A stretch of DNA of 64,000 bases from JAVVHH01 sp964613945. Its GTDB lineage: Bacteria; Pseudomonadota; Alphaproteobacteria; Acetobacterales; Acetobacteraceae. The position numbers and the translations under genes were made by a program. Below are positions 18,320 to 28,224 of this stretch, one piece after another (position 1 is the stretch's first letter; every line of letters starts with the position of its first letter). The notes beneath the pieces are model-generated. The model saw only the letters and a list, made by a program, of their open reading frames with translations. It was not told the origin of the DNA and ran no database searches. The DNA lies in NCBI GenBank assembly GCA_964613945.1, contig CAZTJC010000001.1, forward strand, positions 248,001 to 312,000, in the 5' to 3' direction.

Positions 18320-19721
18320 CTTGGCTGAAAAGCCCAAACTGCTGATCGTAGAAGATGACCTTGGCTTGTGCAGCCAGTATCGTTGGGCGTTTCCTGATTT
18401 TCGGGTGGTATTCGCTCACAACCGTGAGCAGGCACTTGCGGTCGCCGCAAAGGAGCGCCCTCCCCTCAGTATTATCGATCTCGGCTTACCTCCCGACCCA
18501 GACGGCGTCAGCGAAGGATTTGCTACCCTAAACGGTTTGATGCACATCAGCCCGGACATGAAAGTCATCGTCGCTACCAGTCACGATGACCGGACTCACG
18601 CTCTTCGTGCGATCGCGGCCGGAGCATATGATTTCTGCGAGAAACCGATCGATATACAGGTCCTGAATACCATTGTTCAGCGTGGAGCACGTCTACAAGC
18701 TCTCGAAGAGGAGAATAAACGCCTCGTTGAAGCAACTGGCCCGTCACCCATCAAGAAGATCGTAACCGCCGATGAAAGCATGCTGCGGGTATGCCGAGAT
18801 ATAGAAAAGCTCGCAAGCGCCAACGTTTCGGTTTTGCTATTAGGTGAAAGCGGAACAGGGAAAGAGGCGCTCGCTCGAGCGCTGCATGATTTGGGATCTC
18901 GAGCACGTCACCCATTCATCGCGATAAACTGCGGAGCAATTCCCGAAAATTTGCTCGAAAGTGAGCTATTCGGCCACGAGCGTGGCGCGTTTACCGGTGC
19001 AGTAAAGCAAACTCAAGGACAGATCGAACTGGCCCATCGTGGAACGCTCTTCCTCGATGAAATCGGAGATCTTCCGCATCAATTGCAAGTCAAATTACTA
19101 CGCTTCCTTCAAGAGCAGGTAGTTCAACGTATTGGCGGACGACAGCCCATTCAAGTCGACGTTCGTGTAGTTTCAGCAACTAACCTTCTGTTGCAGGACC
19201 AGGTCGATGCTGGTCGCTTCCGCAGTGATCTGTTTTATCGCCTAAATCCGATCATGCTCAAAATTCCACCATTGAGGGATCGAGGAAATGACCCCGTTCT
19301 TCTTGCCCGTTTCTTCCTTGGCCAATATAATCGAGAATACAATAGAAATGTTCGGGGATTTGCCGACAGTGCGCTAGCTGCGCTCGCGAGTCATGATTGG
19401 CCTGGAAATATCCGCGAGCTGGAGAACCGACTGAAGCGTGCGGTTCTCATGTCTGAAGGAAAACAGATAACCGCTGCTGATTTAGAGCTCTCTGAAAGCG
19501 TTGAGGATCTTGCGTCCTTTGATCTCAGATTGGCTCGTGCCCGTGCGGAGAAGGATGTTATCCAGCGAGCACTAACGCGCAGCGATGGTCGTATGTCAGC
19601 AGCTTCTCGTCTACTCGGTGTCAGTCGCCCCACGCTCTACGCCCTTCTCGAGACGCATGGTATCACCAGCGGTGTGACGGATTTTGACCCAAGCAGTTCA
19701 ATCCAAACGACGGCAATTTAA
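18303..19721 (+). CDS. prsR: Sigma-54 response regulator PrsR
   Basis: A 472-residue NtrC-type activator. The receiver domain has the phospho-acceptor Asp59 (LSIIDLGLP), the AAA+ domain has Walker A GESGTGKE (181-188) and GAFTGA (228-233), the loop that contacts sigma-54, and the C-terminus carries a Fis-type helix-turn-helix (MSAASRLLGVSRPTLYALLE). It is the expected master activator of this EPS/XrtA locus, receiving phosphate from PrsK. It overlaps prsK by 17 nt and is followed 8 nt later by prsT, so the three genes probably form one unit. Confidence 0.95.
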   Translation: MPLETSLAEKPKLLIVEDDLGLCSQYRWAFPDFRVVFAHNREQALAVAAKERPPLSIIDLGLPPDPDGVSEGFATLNGLMHISPDMKVIVATSHDDRTHALRAIAAGAYDFCEKPIDIQVLNTIVQRGARLQALEEENKRLVEATGPSPIKKIVTADESMLRVCRDIEKLASANVSVLLLGESGTGKEALARALHDLGSRARHPFIAINCGAIPENLLESELFGHERGAFTGAVKQTQGQIELAHRGTLFLDEIGDLPHQLQVKLLRFLQEQVVQRIGGRQPIQVDVRVVSATNLLLQDQVDAGRFRSDLFYRLNPIMLKIPPLRDRGNDPVLLARFFLGQYNREYNRNVRGFADSALAALASHDWPGNIRELENRLKRAVLMSEGKQITAADLELSESVEDLASFDLRLARARAEKDVIQRALTRSDGRMSAASRLLGVSRPTLYALLETHGITSGVTDFDPSSSIQTTAI

Positions 19722-19729
19722 GGTCAACC

Positions 19730-22501
19730 ATGAAGAAAATTCTGCTCGCCTCGACCGTGGTGCTTTCTGCTGCTGTGCTTGGGGGTGGCTGGTATATCGT
19801 CGAGCATCGTGACCCGCTTCAGCAAGCTAAGGTGTTACTTGCAAAAGGTGATTACCGTAGTGCTGGCCTGCAGCTTCGAACTGCGGTTAGGGATAATCCG
19901 TCGAACGCCGAAGCGCATTCCTTGCTCGCCCAGCTATATATCGCGAGCGACGACCCGGTCGCGGCCGAACACGAGATACGGCAGGCAATGGATCTTAATT
20001 GGGACAAGGCAAGTTCGATTGCTGTTCTCAGTCAAGCCTTCATGCGTCAGAGCAAGTGGGCTGAGATCCTGCAGCAAATACCCGAGAAAGGATCGTCGCC
20101 GGAGCAAACAGCATATTACCTGATGACTCGGGCCGTCGCGCAACGGGGATTGAAAGACAACACCACATCAATTGCCACTCTGGCAGAGGCGGAGCGGTTA
20201 GCGCCGCAAAACGCCGAGGTTCATCTCGTAGCCTCTCGTTTTGCACAACAGGACGGTCAAATCGACCTAGCACTGGATGAAGTAAATCGGTCTCTTGCGA
20301 TCGAACCAACGCGCACCGACGCATTGCAGTTCAAGTCCAACTTACTTCTTGCGAAAGGTGATCGAGCCAGTGCGCTCGCCGAACTGACTCGGGCGATCGA
20401 TGGTGCACCGGCACGGCTTGATCTCCTGGTTGAACGAGGAGCGATGCTTCTTGCGCTAAATGAGGATGTGAAAGCCAAATCCGATATAGCAGCCGTTCTG
20501 GCCCGTGATCCAAAGAATGTTCCAGCTCGATTTGTAAACGCTGTTCTACTCATTCGCGAAAACAAGGTCGCCGAGGCAGACACTGAGCTTCAGCGCATTG
20601 ACCCGGTCATCGATCGTTTTCAGCGAGGGCTGTATTTCAAGGCCATGGTAAAAGCACGGTTGGGTCAGAACGCTCAGGCGGAGGACACGATCATGACATA
20701 CATGAGCCGGACTCCTAATGATCAGGATGGCGTTCGACTTCTTGCGCAAATCGAGCTCGCAACTCAGCATCCCGCACGGGCCATTCCCTATTTGCTAAAA
20801 GCTATTCAGAGTGGTCAACGAGATCCTGAAACTCTCGACCTCCTAGGCCGTGCCTATGCGATGAGCGGCAATACCCGTGATGCAGAAACAACATTCCAAC
20901 AAGCATCGAAGGTCGCTCAAAGTCCCACAGAATTCACGCGTCTCGCGTCGGCTCGACTTCAAGTAGGTGACCTTTCCGGTGCAGCGTCAGACCTTCAGCG
21001 CTCGCTTGAGATTGCTCCAAGTCAACCGGGTGCTGGTGAAGCACTTGTTGCCACTGCCCTCCGCCTCGGCCAACTCGATCGTGCTCAACAAGCTCTGGAT
21101 CAACTTCGCCAGCAAACCGGCGAGACCGAGGCTGTCGGCAATCTAACCGGATTGTTGCGGCTTGCCCGCCTCGATCCGGACGGTGCGCTGGCAGCATTCA
21201 GTGACACCAGCAATCGTTTTCCGGACGCGGTTGGGCCGAAGCTAAATCAGGCAAAAGTCTTGTTGCAGCTGAATCGACCAGATCAAGCCCAAAAAATTCT
21301 GCAGGGTATTCTCGAGAAAGCTCCCAGTCAGTCAGATGCGCTTACAATCTATGCTCAACTTCTAGTACAGCAGGGCCGAGGCCCTGAAGCGATTGAGGCC
21401 GCTGAACGGGCCCGCAAGGCAGATCCGACTAACCTTGGTCTCGTCAACGGTGAGGCTCAACTTTATGCAAGAATGCAGCAATATTCAAAGGCGCTCGAAG
21501 TAATTGAAACAGCAAAGGCGGGAGGCAAGACACCTACCGCCCTATTGCCGACATTGGGAAGTATCCAGCTTGCAGCGGGACAGGACGAAGCTGCAAAGCG
21601 TACTTTCGCTGAATTGGTGGAGGCCGATCCGAACAATGTTTCGGCCGTCTTAGGCGATGTTGATCTTCTTGTTCGCTTGAAAGATTTTGACAGTGCTCGT
21701 CAAACACTTGATGGTGCCATCCAGCGGCAACCTACGAGTTTACCATTGCTTCAAGCGCGTGTACGCGTCGATCTAGTTGACAAAGGCATGGATGCTGGCC
21801 TGGCGACAGCAGACCGACTACGAGCAAACAGCGCCTATATGCCTGCTGCGGCGACGCTAAAAGGTGGCGTTTACATGGGATCACAACGCTTTAAAGATGC
21901 GGTTACGGCGTTCAAAGATGAATACCAGAAAAGTCCGTCGTCGATACTTGTAGTTGCGCTTGCTCAAGCTCAAACTGCCGCTGGCGATCCAAATGGAGCG
22001 ACGGCTGAGCTTTTGAAGTGGCAAAGCACTCACCCTGACGACCCGGCAGTTGCGCAGCTACTCGGAACGCTCGACATCACGGCACATCGCTATGACTCGT
22101 CAGAGAGAAACCTGCAGATTACTCTTAAAGCTCAGCCGACCGATCTCGTCGCTCTTAATAATCTAGCTTGGATCTATCAACAAAAAGGCGATAGGCGTGC
22201 GCAGGAATATGCCCAACGCGCTTTCGAGCAGGCGCCTACACCAGAGGTGACTGACACCCTCGCTTGGATACTCGCGCAGCAGGGGGATCCTCAAAAAGCG
22301 CTACCACTCCTGCAGTCAGCGGCAGCGGCGCGGCCACAGAATAGTTCGATTCGGTATCACCTTGCGGTAGTTTTAAAAGACACAGGCCATGAAGCTGAGG
22401 CCACCGAAATTCTGCGAGCGCTGCTTGCAAGCGATCAAGTTTTTGATGATCGCGCTTCAGCCCAGACGATGCTGAATGATCTGATGAAGCCGAAGCCGTA
22501 A
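19730..22501 (+). CDS. prsT: XrtA/PEP-CTERM system TPR protein PrsT
   Basis: A 923-residue protein with one N-terminal membrane anchor or uncleaved signal (KILLASTVVLSAAVLGGGWY) and then about 20 or more tetratricopeptide repeats to the end. The YxxxG-type repeat cores (for example KVLLAKGDYRSAGLQLRTAV) are obvious throughout. PrsT accompanies PrsK/PrsR in exosortase A genomes and is thought to scaffold polysaccharide or protein export in the periplasm. It starts 8 nt after prsR and ends 1 nt before the glycosyltransferase start. Confidence 0.9.
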   Translation: MKKILLASTVVLSAAVLGGGWYIVEHRDPLQQAKVLLAKGDYRSAGLQLRTAVRDNPSNAEAHSLLAQLYIASDDPVAAEHEIRQAMDLNWDKASSIAVLSQAFMRQSKWAEILQQIPEKGSSPEQTAYYLMTRAVAQRGLKDNTTSIATLAEAERLAPQNAEVHLVASRFAQQDGQIDLALDEVNRSLAIEPTRTDALQFKSNLLLAKGDRASALAELTRAIDGAPARLDLLVERGAMLLALNEDVKAKSDIAAVLARDPKNVPARFVNAVLLIRENKVAEADTELQRIDPVIDRFQRGLYFKAMVKARLGQNAQAEDTIMTYMSRTPNDQDGVRLLAQIELATQHPARAIPYLLKAIQSGQRDPETLDLLGRAYAMSGNTRDAETTFQQASKVAQSPTEFTRLASARLQVGDLSGAASDLQRSLEIAPSQPGAGEALVATALRLGQLDRAQQALDQLRQQTGETEAVGNLTGLLRLARLDPDGALAAFSDTSNRFPDAVGPKLNQAKVLLQLNRPDQAQKILQGILEKAPSQSDALTIYAQLLVQQGRGPEAIEAAERARKADPTNLGLVNGEAQLYARMQQYSKALEVIETAKAGGKTPTALLPTLGSIQLAAGQDEAAKRTFAELVEADPNNVSAVLGDVDLLVRLKDFDSARQTLDGAIQRQPTSLPLLQARVRVDLVDKGMDAGLATADRLRANSAYMPAAATLKGGVYMGSQRFKDAVTAFKDEYQKSPSSILVVALAQAQTAAGDPNGATAELLKWQSTHPDDPAVAQLLGTLDITAHRYDSSERNLQITLKAQPTDLVALNNLAWIYQQKGDRRAQEYAQRAFEQAPTPEVTDTLAWILAQQGDPQKALPLLQSAAAARPQNSSIRYHLAVVLKDTGHEAEATEILRALLASDQVFDDRASAQTMLNDLMKPKP

Positions 22502-22502
22502 G

Positions 22503-23810
22503 ATGGTACACCCGGTCAATAGAGACGATAACTGTGCACAGGCTGCACAGGTCGGGTATTCCGACCACTCAGTCGCAGGCGCGCATCGGCCCTTGCGACT
22601 GCTCACGTTCACCACGCTTTTTCCCCATCGTGGTCGTCCGAACCACGGCATTTTTGTCGAGAACCGTTTACGACATCTGGTTGCATCGGGTGAAGCGACC
22701 AGCACCGTGATTGCGCCTGTTCCATGGTTTCCAAGTCGCTCCCCGCTCTTCGGGGATTGGGCAAAAAATGCTGCCGCAGGCCGCCAGGAGGATCGCGGGC
22801 AGATCAAGGTCTATCATCCACGTTTTCCGCTGCCCCCGCGCGTCGGAATGCTGTCAGCACCGGGCTCTCTGTTTTTAGCTGGAGCTCGCGAATTATCACG
22901 GCTCATGAAAGCAGGGCTCGATGTCGACGTGATCGATGGCCACTATATCTACCCTGATGGGGTTGCAGCCGTAGCTTTGGGCCGATTGTTTAAAAAGCCG
23001 GTCGTGCTCACCGCCAGGGGATCCGACGTAACTCAGTATCCAAGTTTTCGATTACCGGCCCGGATGATTCGATGGGCAATGGAGAATGCTGCAGCCTTGA
23101 TCTCGGTAAGCGCTGGGCTGAAAGACGGAATGATTGACTTAGGAGCGTCAGAGCAGAAAATCACGGTCTTGCGTAATGGTGTCGACCTTCAGCAGTTTCG
23201 ACTAACGGATCCGGGAAGCGCTCAGAAAGAGTGGGGGGTCAGCCAAAAGATTCTAGTTTCAGTCGGTCACCTGATTGCGCGCAAGCGTCATAATTTGATA
23301 ATCGAGGCACTCAAATTTCTACCCGGCTGGACACTGGTGCTTGTAGGCGATGGCCCAGAAAAGCTTAAGTTGCAGACTCTTGCATCTCAGCTCGATTTAA
23401 ACGGCCGTGTAATTTTCAGCGGCCAAAAGCCCCATGCTGATTTGTCAGGTCTCTACTCCGGTGCCGATATTTCAGTGCTTGCATCGAGTCGTGAAGGCTG
23501 GGCAAACGTTCTTCTTGAGTCGATGGCTTGCGGCACTCCTGTGGTCGCAAGCAACATTCCAGGCAATCCGGAAGTTGTGACTGAACTAGCGGCCGGGCTT
23601 ATAGCAAAAGAAAACACTCCTCGCTGCTTTGCCCGGACAATAGAGCAGCTTTATCAGACCAAGCTATCCCGCCTCGAAACTAGAAAATATGCTGAAGCCT
23701 TTGATTGGGAAGCAACAACTCAAGGGCAATTACGAGTTTTTAGAAACGTAATATCAGGTGCTATAACCAGAAACTTACTGGTTGACCCGAGTTTTCGCGC
23801 GAGCCGATAG
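22503..23810 (+). CDS. Family 4 glycosyltransferase
   Basis: A 435-residue GT-B glycosyltransferase. After about 30 unconserved residues it shows the GT4 opening RLLTFTTLFPHRGRPNHGIF. DGHYIYPDGVAAVALGRLF, VLTARGSDV and SREGWANVLLESMACGTPVV (the donor-binding E-x7-E motif) are all present. It should add a hexose to the lipid-linked EPS repeat unit in the cytoplasm. It follows prsT with a 1-nt gap and its 3' end overlaps a convergent XRE regulator gene by 36 nt. A start further in, at about residue 30, is possible. Confidence 0.88.
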   Translation: MVHPVNRDDNCAQAAQVGYSDHSVAGAHRPLRLLTFTTLFPHRGRPNHGIFVENRLRHLVASGEATSTVIAPVPWFPSRSPLFGDWAKNAAAGRQEDRGQIKVYHPRFPLPPRVGMLSAPGSLFLAGARELSRLMKAGLDVDVIDGHYIYPDGVAAVALGRLFKKPVVLTARGSDVTQYPSFRLPARMIRWAMENAAALISVSAGLKDGMIDLGASEQKITVLRNGVDLQQFRLTDPGSAQKEWGVSQKILVSVGHLIARKRHNLIIEALKFLPGWTLVLVGDGPEKLKLQTLASQLDLNGRVIFSGQKPHADLSGLYSGADISVLASSREGWANVLLESMACGTPVVASNIPGNPEVVTELAAGLIAKENTPRCFARTIEQLYQTKLSRLETRKYAEAFDWEATTQGQLRVFRNVISGAITRNLLVDPSFRASR

Positions 23811-24185
23811 TTCGTAGGCATCCGCAAGCAAACTTAGGCGGTCCATATTGGGCAATTGTCTGAACGCATTTAGAAGAAGCGCCTCCTCATTTGTAGGATC
23901 ATTGAGGGTAAGCGGACTCTGAAGTTCACCCTCCAACAAATCACCCACAGTGACGTTGAGAGTTTGTGCAAGTTTTATTAGCCGCGATGTCTCAGGAAAG
24001 CAGGTTCCCCAAATCCAGGCGTGAACGGCAACACGAGAAACCTGCATCGTGCGCGCCAGGCTTGCCTGTGTGATTCTTTGCTCGCTCATTATTCTACTGA
24101 GATTTTGCCGGAATCTGTCACGTGATGGATCAACCATCCTGCCATTAACCCATTCAGTTGCGCCGGCCGTTGGTGGCGAGGCCAT
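23775..24185 (-). CDS. XRE-family transcriptional regulator
   Basis: A 136-residue protein with a Cro/C1 helix-turn-helix at about residues 30-85 (ITQASLARTMQVSRVAVHAW, then LIKLAQTLNVTVGDLLEGE). A C-terminal helix follows (ALLLNAFRQLPNMDRLSLLADAY). The ATG at 24185 is preferred because GGGAG lies 6 nt upstream; MVDPSRDRF, 16 codons later, is a shorter alternative. The gene is antisense to the last 36 nt of the glycosyltransferase and stands alone between two EPS genes. It is a good candidate for a local regulator of the locus, though no operator could be assigned. Confidence 0.82.
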   Translation of the reverse strand: MASPPTAGATEWVNGRMVDPSRDRFRQNLSRIMSEQRITQASLARTMQVSRVAVHAWIWGTCFPETSRLIKLAQTLNVTVGDLLEGELQSPLTLNDPTNEEALLLNAFRQLPNMDRLSLLADAYELSARAKTRVNQ

Positions 24186-24262
24186 CCACAACTCCCAAAA
24201 TCATGTCTTCCGCTCATATCATGTTCACGGGGCGAAGCAATGTGCAATTTAGAGACCAACGC

Positions 24263-26173
24263 TCAAGCTGCGAGAGATATTTCAGATTGATTATGCTCAC
24301 TGATATGCGTCAGGAATCCCTCAAAAGTAAGGAGAAGCCACAGCACACCCGCGTGGTTAATCCGTCCTGACATATGCTCGTCGAGCATGCGCTTTAAGAC
24401 CATCAGGTCGAACAGCCCGGAGTCCGCCATCGATGACCCGAGCAGCCGGCTTTGGACCACCTCGTGATTGTCCCGGAAAAGCTGCGCCAGCGAGGTCGCG
24501 AACCCCTGTTTAGTCCGGTATAGGATCTCGCGTGGCACGAGGGGCTCCAAGGCTTTTTTCACCACCCACTTGCCATTCTTGCCTTTGAGCTTCAGCGATG
24601 CCGGAAGCTGCATCCCCCATTCGACCATCTCATGGTCGAGGAAAGGCGCACGCACCTCGAGGGAGTGGGCCATGCTCGTGCGGTCGACTTTCGTCAGAAT
24701 ATCACCCGGAAGGTATAACCCAACGTCGACGAATTGTGCCTGAAGAAGGCTGTCGTCATCGTCGCATCGTTCCATGAGCTGACCGACACGACCAGCCGGG
24801 TCGTAATCTCCCAGATCGGTGCGCAATGAGGACGAGAAAAGCGCTCGACGTTGATCGTGTTGAACTTTTGTGATGGTTCGATAAAACCCGAGTGCACTGT
24901 CAAGGCTGAGTTCGGTAAGCGTGTGTTTCGCTCGCAACCACCGTGGTGCCCAGTCCATTTTCGGATAGTACCGCGCAAGCTCCCCGATCACCGAGCGACG
25001 CACCCCAGCCGGTAAAAACGCTCGCACCGACTCCGCTAATTGATGGAAGCGATATCGCCTGTACCCAGCAAATACCTCGTCTCCCCCATCGCCGGAAATC
25101 GCGACGGTGACGTGCCGGCGGGCCAGCGCACATACTGCTTCTGTAGGAACAGATGATGAGTCGCCAAACGGCTCTCCAAACACCCGCGCTTGGCGTCGCG
25201 CGGCATCAAGGTAGTCCGGCCGGGCTACTTCTTCATGCTGATCAGTTCCGTACCGTTTGGCGACCAGCCGCGCCAACGGCGTCTCGTCCTCTGCGCCAGG
25301 AAAGCCGATCGTGAACGTCGCAAGCGGCGACGCCTGTAGTTGCGACGCAACTGCCACAACAGCGCTACTGTCCACGCCTCCGGACAGAAAAGCTCCGAGC
25401 GGAACATCAGCCATAAGTCGCTTTTGCGTGCTTGATGCAAGCAATGCTCGCATCGTCTCTATTGCCTCACCTTCTTCGCACGGAGATGACCGTGTGGGCG
25501 GTTCCCAATAGCGCTGCGGCTCCACTGCGTCACCGTGCCGAAGCAGTAGGTAGTGTGCTGCCGGTAGCTTTCGGATCGCGCTGTAGATTGTTCGAGGGTC
25601 TGGAACGTATCCAAGCGCAAAAAAATCATCGACCGCTTGAGGATCAATTTGCCCAGACAATCCTGGAACGGCTGCTAAAGCTGCGAGCTCCGACCCAAAG
25701 ACCAGATCACCCCGAGATGTCGTGCCGTAGTGGAGCGGCTTCTTACCCAGCCGATCCCGTGCAATGAACAGCACGCCTTGACGGCGGTCCCATAATGCAA
25801 ACGCGAACATTCCTGAAAGATGAAGAAGACAGTCCGGCCCCCAAGTCTCCCAAGCGTGAATCACCGCTTCCGTATCACACCGGTTTCGAAACACGTGCCC
25901 AAGCGCCTGCAGCTCTGGCCGGAGTTGTGGGAAGTTATAAATCTCGCCGTTGAAAACGATAACAACGGTCTCGTCCTCATTATACATGGGCTGCCCGCCG
26001 CCCGCGACGTCAACAACCGATAGACGACGGTGGCCCAACCCCACCCCAGGCTCGACGTGAAAGCCATCGCCGTCCGGTCCGCGATATGCGATGGCATCAT
26101 TCATGCGCCGGAGCAGCCCGGCGTCGATTTCGCCTTGCGCCTCATAATGAAGGATACCAGTAAAGCCGCACAT
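24263..26173 (-). CDS. XrtA-system glutamine amidotransferase (asparagine synthase-like)
   Basis: A 636-residue class-II amidotransferase. The start is fixed by MCGFTGILHY, where Cys2 is the glutaminase nucleophile, with GAGGAGAG just upstream. The RGPDGDG and NGEIYN motifs complete the glutaminase domain, and SGGVDSSA (PP-loop) begins the synthetase domain. The family members in exosortase A loci are thought to amidate a sugar acid of the EPS or a surface protein rather than make free asparagine. It is transcribed away from the fkbH-like gene, with which it shares a 110-nt promoter region. Confidence 0.93.
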   Translation of the reverse strand: MCGFTGILHYEAQGEIDAGLLRRMNDAIAYRGPDGDGFHVEPGVGLGHRRLSVVDVAGGGQPMYNEDETVVIVFNGEIYNFPQLRPELQALGHVFRNRCDTEAVIHAWETWGPDCLLHLSGMFAFALWDRRQGVLFIARDRLGKKPLHYGTTSRGDLVFGSELAALAAVPGLSGQIDPQAVDDFFALGYVPDPRTIYSAIRKLPAAHYLLLRHGDAVEPQRYWEPPTRSSPCEEGEAIETMRALLASSTQKRLMADVPLGAFLSGGVDSSAVVAVASQLQASPLATFTIGFPGAEDETPLARLVAKRYGTDQHEEVARPDYLDAARRQARVFGEPFGDSSSVPTEAVCALARRHVTVAISGDGGDEVFAGYRRYRFHQLAESVRAFLPAGVRRSVIGELARYYPKMDWAPRWLRAKHTLTELSLDSALGFYRTITKVQHDQRRALFSSSLRTDLGDYDPAGRVGQLMERCDDDDSLLQAQFVDVGLYLPGDILTKVDRTSMAHSLEVRAPFLDHEMVEWGMQLPASLKLKGKNGKWVVKKALEPLVPREILYRTKQGFATSLAQLFRDNHEVVQSRLLGSSMADSGLFDLMVLKRMLDEHMSGRINHAGVLWLLLTFEGFLTHISEHNQSEISLAA

Positions 26174-26283
26174 ACTGCTCTCCTCTAACTGCGCCACGCT
26201 CTGATTCGAAAATGCGTCAAAAACACGTGTCGCCGTATCGTCTTAAGTCTCTATAAACCCGTTTGGATTAACCTGAACCTAAG

Positions 26284-28188
26284 ATGCACGGGATAGATCT
26301 TCATTGGTTGCCAAATGACCCACGCTGGGCTGAGCACCTCGCAGCTGTGGTCTCTGTCGATGGCATGGAGTCCCCCGTTTGGAGTCAAGTCGTTGCCTTG
26401 GCCCGGAACCGTCTTTCAGCTTTGCAAACCATTCAGTTGGATCGCAGACGGGCAAAGGCGTTGCCAAGTGCGCCACCTCAACTTGCCGGCCCACCTGTTC
26501 GTTTAGCCATTCTCGGTTCGTCGACGGTCGACCATCTTGCAGCGGGTATTAGGGTGGGAGGGCTCCGTCGTTCGATCTGGATTGAGACGTACACACCCTC
26601 GTATGGCCAGTACGCGCAAGAATTGCTCGATCCCAGCTCAGGCTTGCACGACTTCGTGCCGACCAGTGTTCTATTCGCTTTGGATGGATATCACCTGCTT
26701 CAAGGCATAACACCGACGGCAACGTCCGAAGCGGTGTCGGCGACACTCAACGGCATCGTCGACAGACTCGAGGCTCAGTGGCTGACCGCACGGCGCAAGT
26801 TCTCTGCTCACATCATTCAAAACGTTCCGCTACCGGTGTTTTTGCCGCTGCTTGGCGGCAACGAGCATCGCCTACCAGGATCACAGCTTACCGCGCTTCG
26901 ACGGTTTAGTGCATTGCTACGGGTCCGGGCAGATGCTGTAGGCGTTGATCTAGTTGCGCTCGATGACCGTGCGGTGTCAGACAGCCTAGCAGCCTGGCAT
27001 GATCCTGCCTTGTGGCATCGGGCGAAACAAGAAATTCATCCACAGGCAACGGCGTTATACGGCGACTTGGTGGCCAGACTTGTTGCTGCAAATCAAGGGC
27101 GAGCAAGCAAGTGTCTAGTGCTGGACCTCGATAATACGTTGTGGGGCGGCGTCATCGGTGACGACGGTCTTGCAGGAATTAAGCTTGGTCAAGGCAGCGC
27201 TCGCGGAGAAGCACACCTAGCATTTCAACACTATGCCCGTGATCTCGGCCGACGAGGGATCATTCTGGCGGTATGCTCCAAAAATGATGAGATGAACGCC
27301 CTTGAGCCTTTTCAGAGTCATCCGGAAATGGCTTTGAAACGGGAGGACATCGCTTGCTTTGTTGCCAACTGGACCGACAAGGCTTCCAACTTACGCGACA
27401 TAGCCAAGCAACTGAATATTGGGCTCGATAGCTTGGTTTTCGCTGACGACAACCCGGCTGAACGGGCCATTATCCGGCGCGAGCTACCGATGGTTGAGGT
27501 ACCTGAATTACCTGAAGATCCCACGTTCTATGCTTCTTGCATTGCAAATGCTGGCTTTTTTGAGGCCACCAGACTGACGGTTGAGGATGTTCAGCGCACA
27601 CAGCTTTATCAGCAGAACGTCGCCCGAGATAATCTCATGGCAGACGCGACGGATATGAACGGGTATCTGCATAGTCTTGCGATGCAAGCGATTTGGGACC
27701 GATTCGATTCAGTTGGCCGCTCACGCATCGTCCAACTGATCAACAAGACTAACCAATTCAACCTAACAACGCGTCGAGTGACCGATGCCGAGATCGGTAG
27801 ACTTATTGAAGATGACTCTGCACTAACGCTTCAGATCCGCCTTCTAGATCAATTCGGCGACAATGGTATCGTTGCCATCGTAGCCGGTGAAGCTGACGAG
27901 GCTACTCACACTATACATCTTGTTACCTGGCTTATGAGTTGCAGGGTTCTCGGGCGCGGTGTTGAAAGCGAGACACTTAATTTAGTGGCCTTGGAGGCAA
28001 TGCGTCTGGGTGCAACTCGTCTGGTCGGACGATACATTCCAAGCGCAAAGAATGGCATGGTTCGAGATCACTATGCGAAACTAGGTTTCTCGATGCTAAC
28101 TGAAGACGTCGACGGAACGACGACTTGGTTTATGGACCTCACTAATTTTGAGCCTCGCCAGACTTACATCACCAGTAAACAAGCTTGA
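26284..28188 (+). CDS. fkbH: FkbH-like HAD-IIIC protein (acyl/glyceryl loading enzyme)
   Basis: A 634-residue protein. Residues about 60-260 form an SGNH-hydrolase-like region (LAILGSSTVDHLA). Residues about 277-420 form the HAD-IIIC phosphatase domain with CLVLDLDNTLWGGVIGDDG, and the C-terminal third resembles a GNAT fold (RIVQLINKTNQFNLTTRR). FkbH proteins take a phosphoglycerate unit, dephosphorylate it and load it on an acyl carrier protein. An ACP gene follows 36 nt downstream and then an MBOAT acyltransferase, so the three genes look like a substituent-making module for the EPS. Confidence 0.88.
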   Translation: MHGIDLHWLPNDPRWAEHLAAVVSVDGMESPVWSQVVALARNRLSALQTIQLDRRRAKALPSAPPQLAGPPVRLAILGSSTVDHLAAGIRVGGLRRSIWIETYTPSYGQYAQELLDPSSGLHDFVPTSVLFALDGYHLLQGITPTATSEAVSATLNGIVDRLEAQWLTARRKFSAHIIQNVPLPVFLPLLGGNEHRLPGSQLTALRRFSALLRVRADAVGVDLVALDDRAVSDSLAAWHDPALWHRAKQEIHPQATALYGDLVARLVAANQGRASKCLVLDLDNTLWGGVIGDDGLAGIKLGQGSARGEAHLAFQHYARDLGRRGIILAVCSKNDEMNALEPFQSHPEMALKREDIACFVANWTDKASNLRDIAKQLNIGLDSLVFADDNPAERAIIRRELPMVEVPELPEDPTFYASCIANAGFFEATRLTVEDVQRTQLYQQNVARDNLMADATDMNGYLHSLAMQAIWDRFDSVGRSRIVQLINKTNQFNLTTRRVTDAEIGRLIEDDSALTLQIRLLDQFGDNGIVAIVAGEADEATHTIHLVTWLMSCRVLGRGVESETLNLVALEAMRLGATRLVGRYIPSAKNGMVRDHYAKLGFSMLTEDVDGTTTWFMDLTNFEPRQTYITSKQA

Positions 28189-28224
28189 TGCATGGTTTAT
28201 GGCCGGTAATCAGATCAAGGAATC

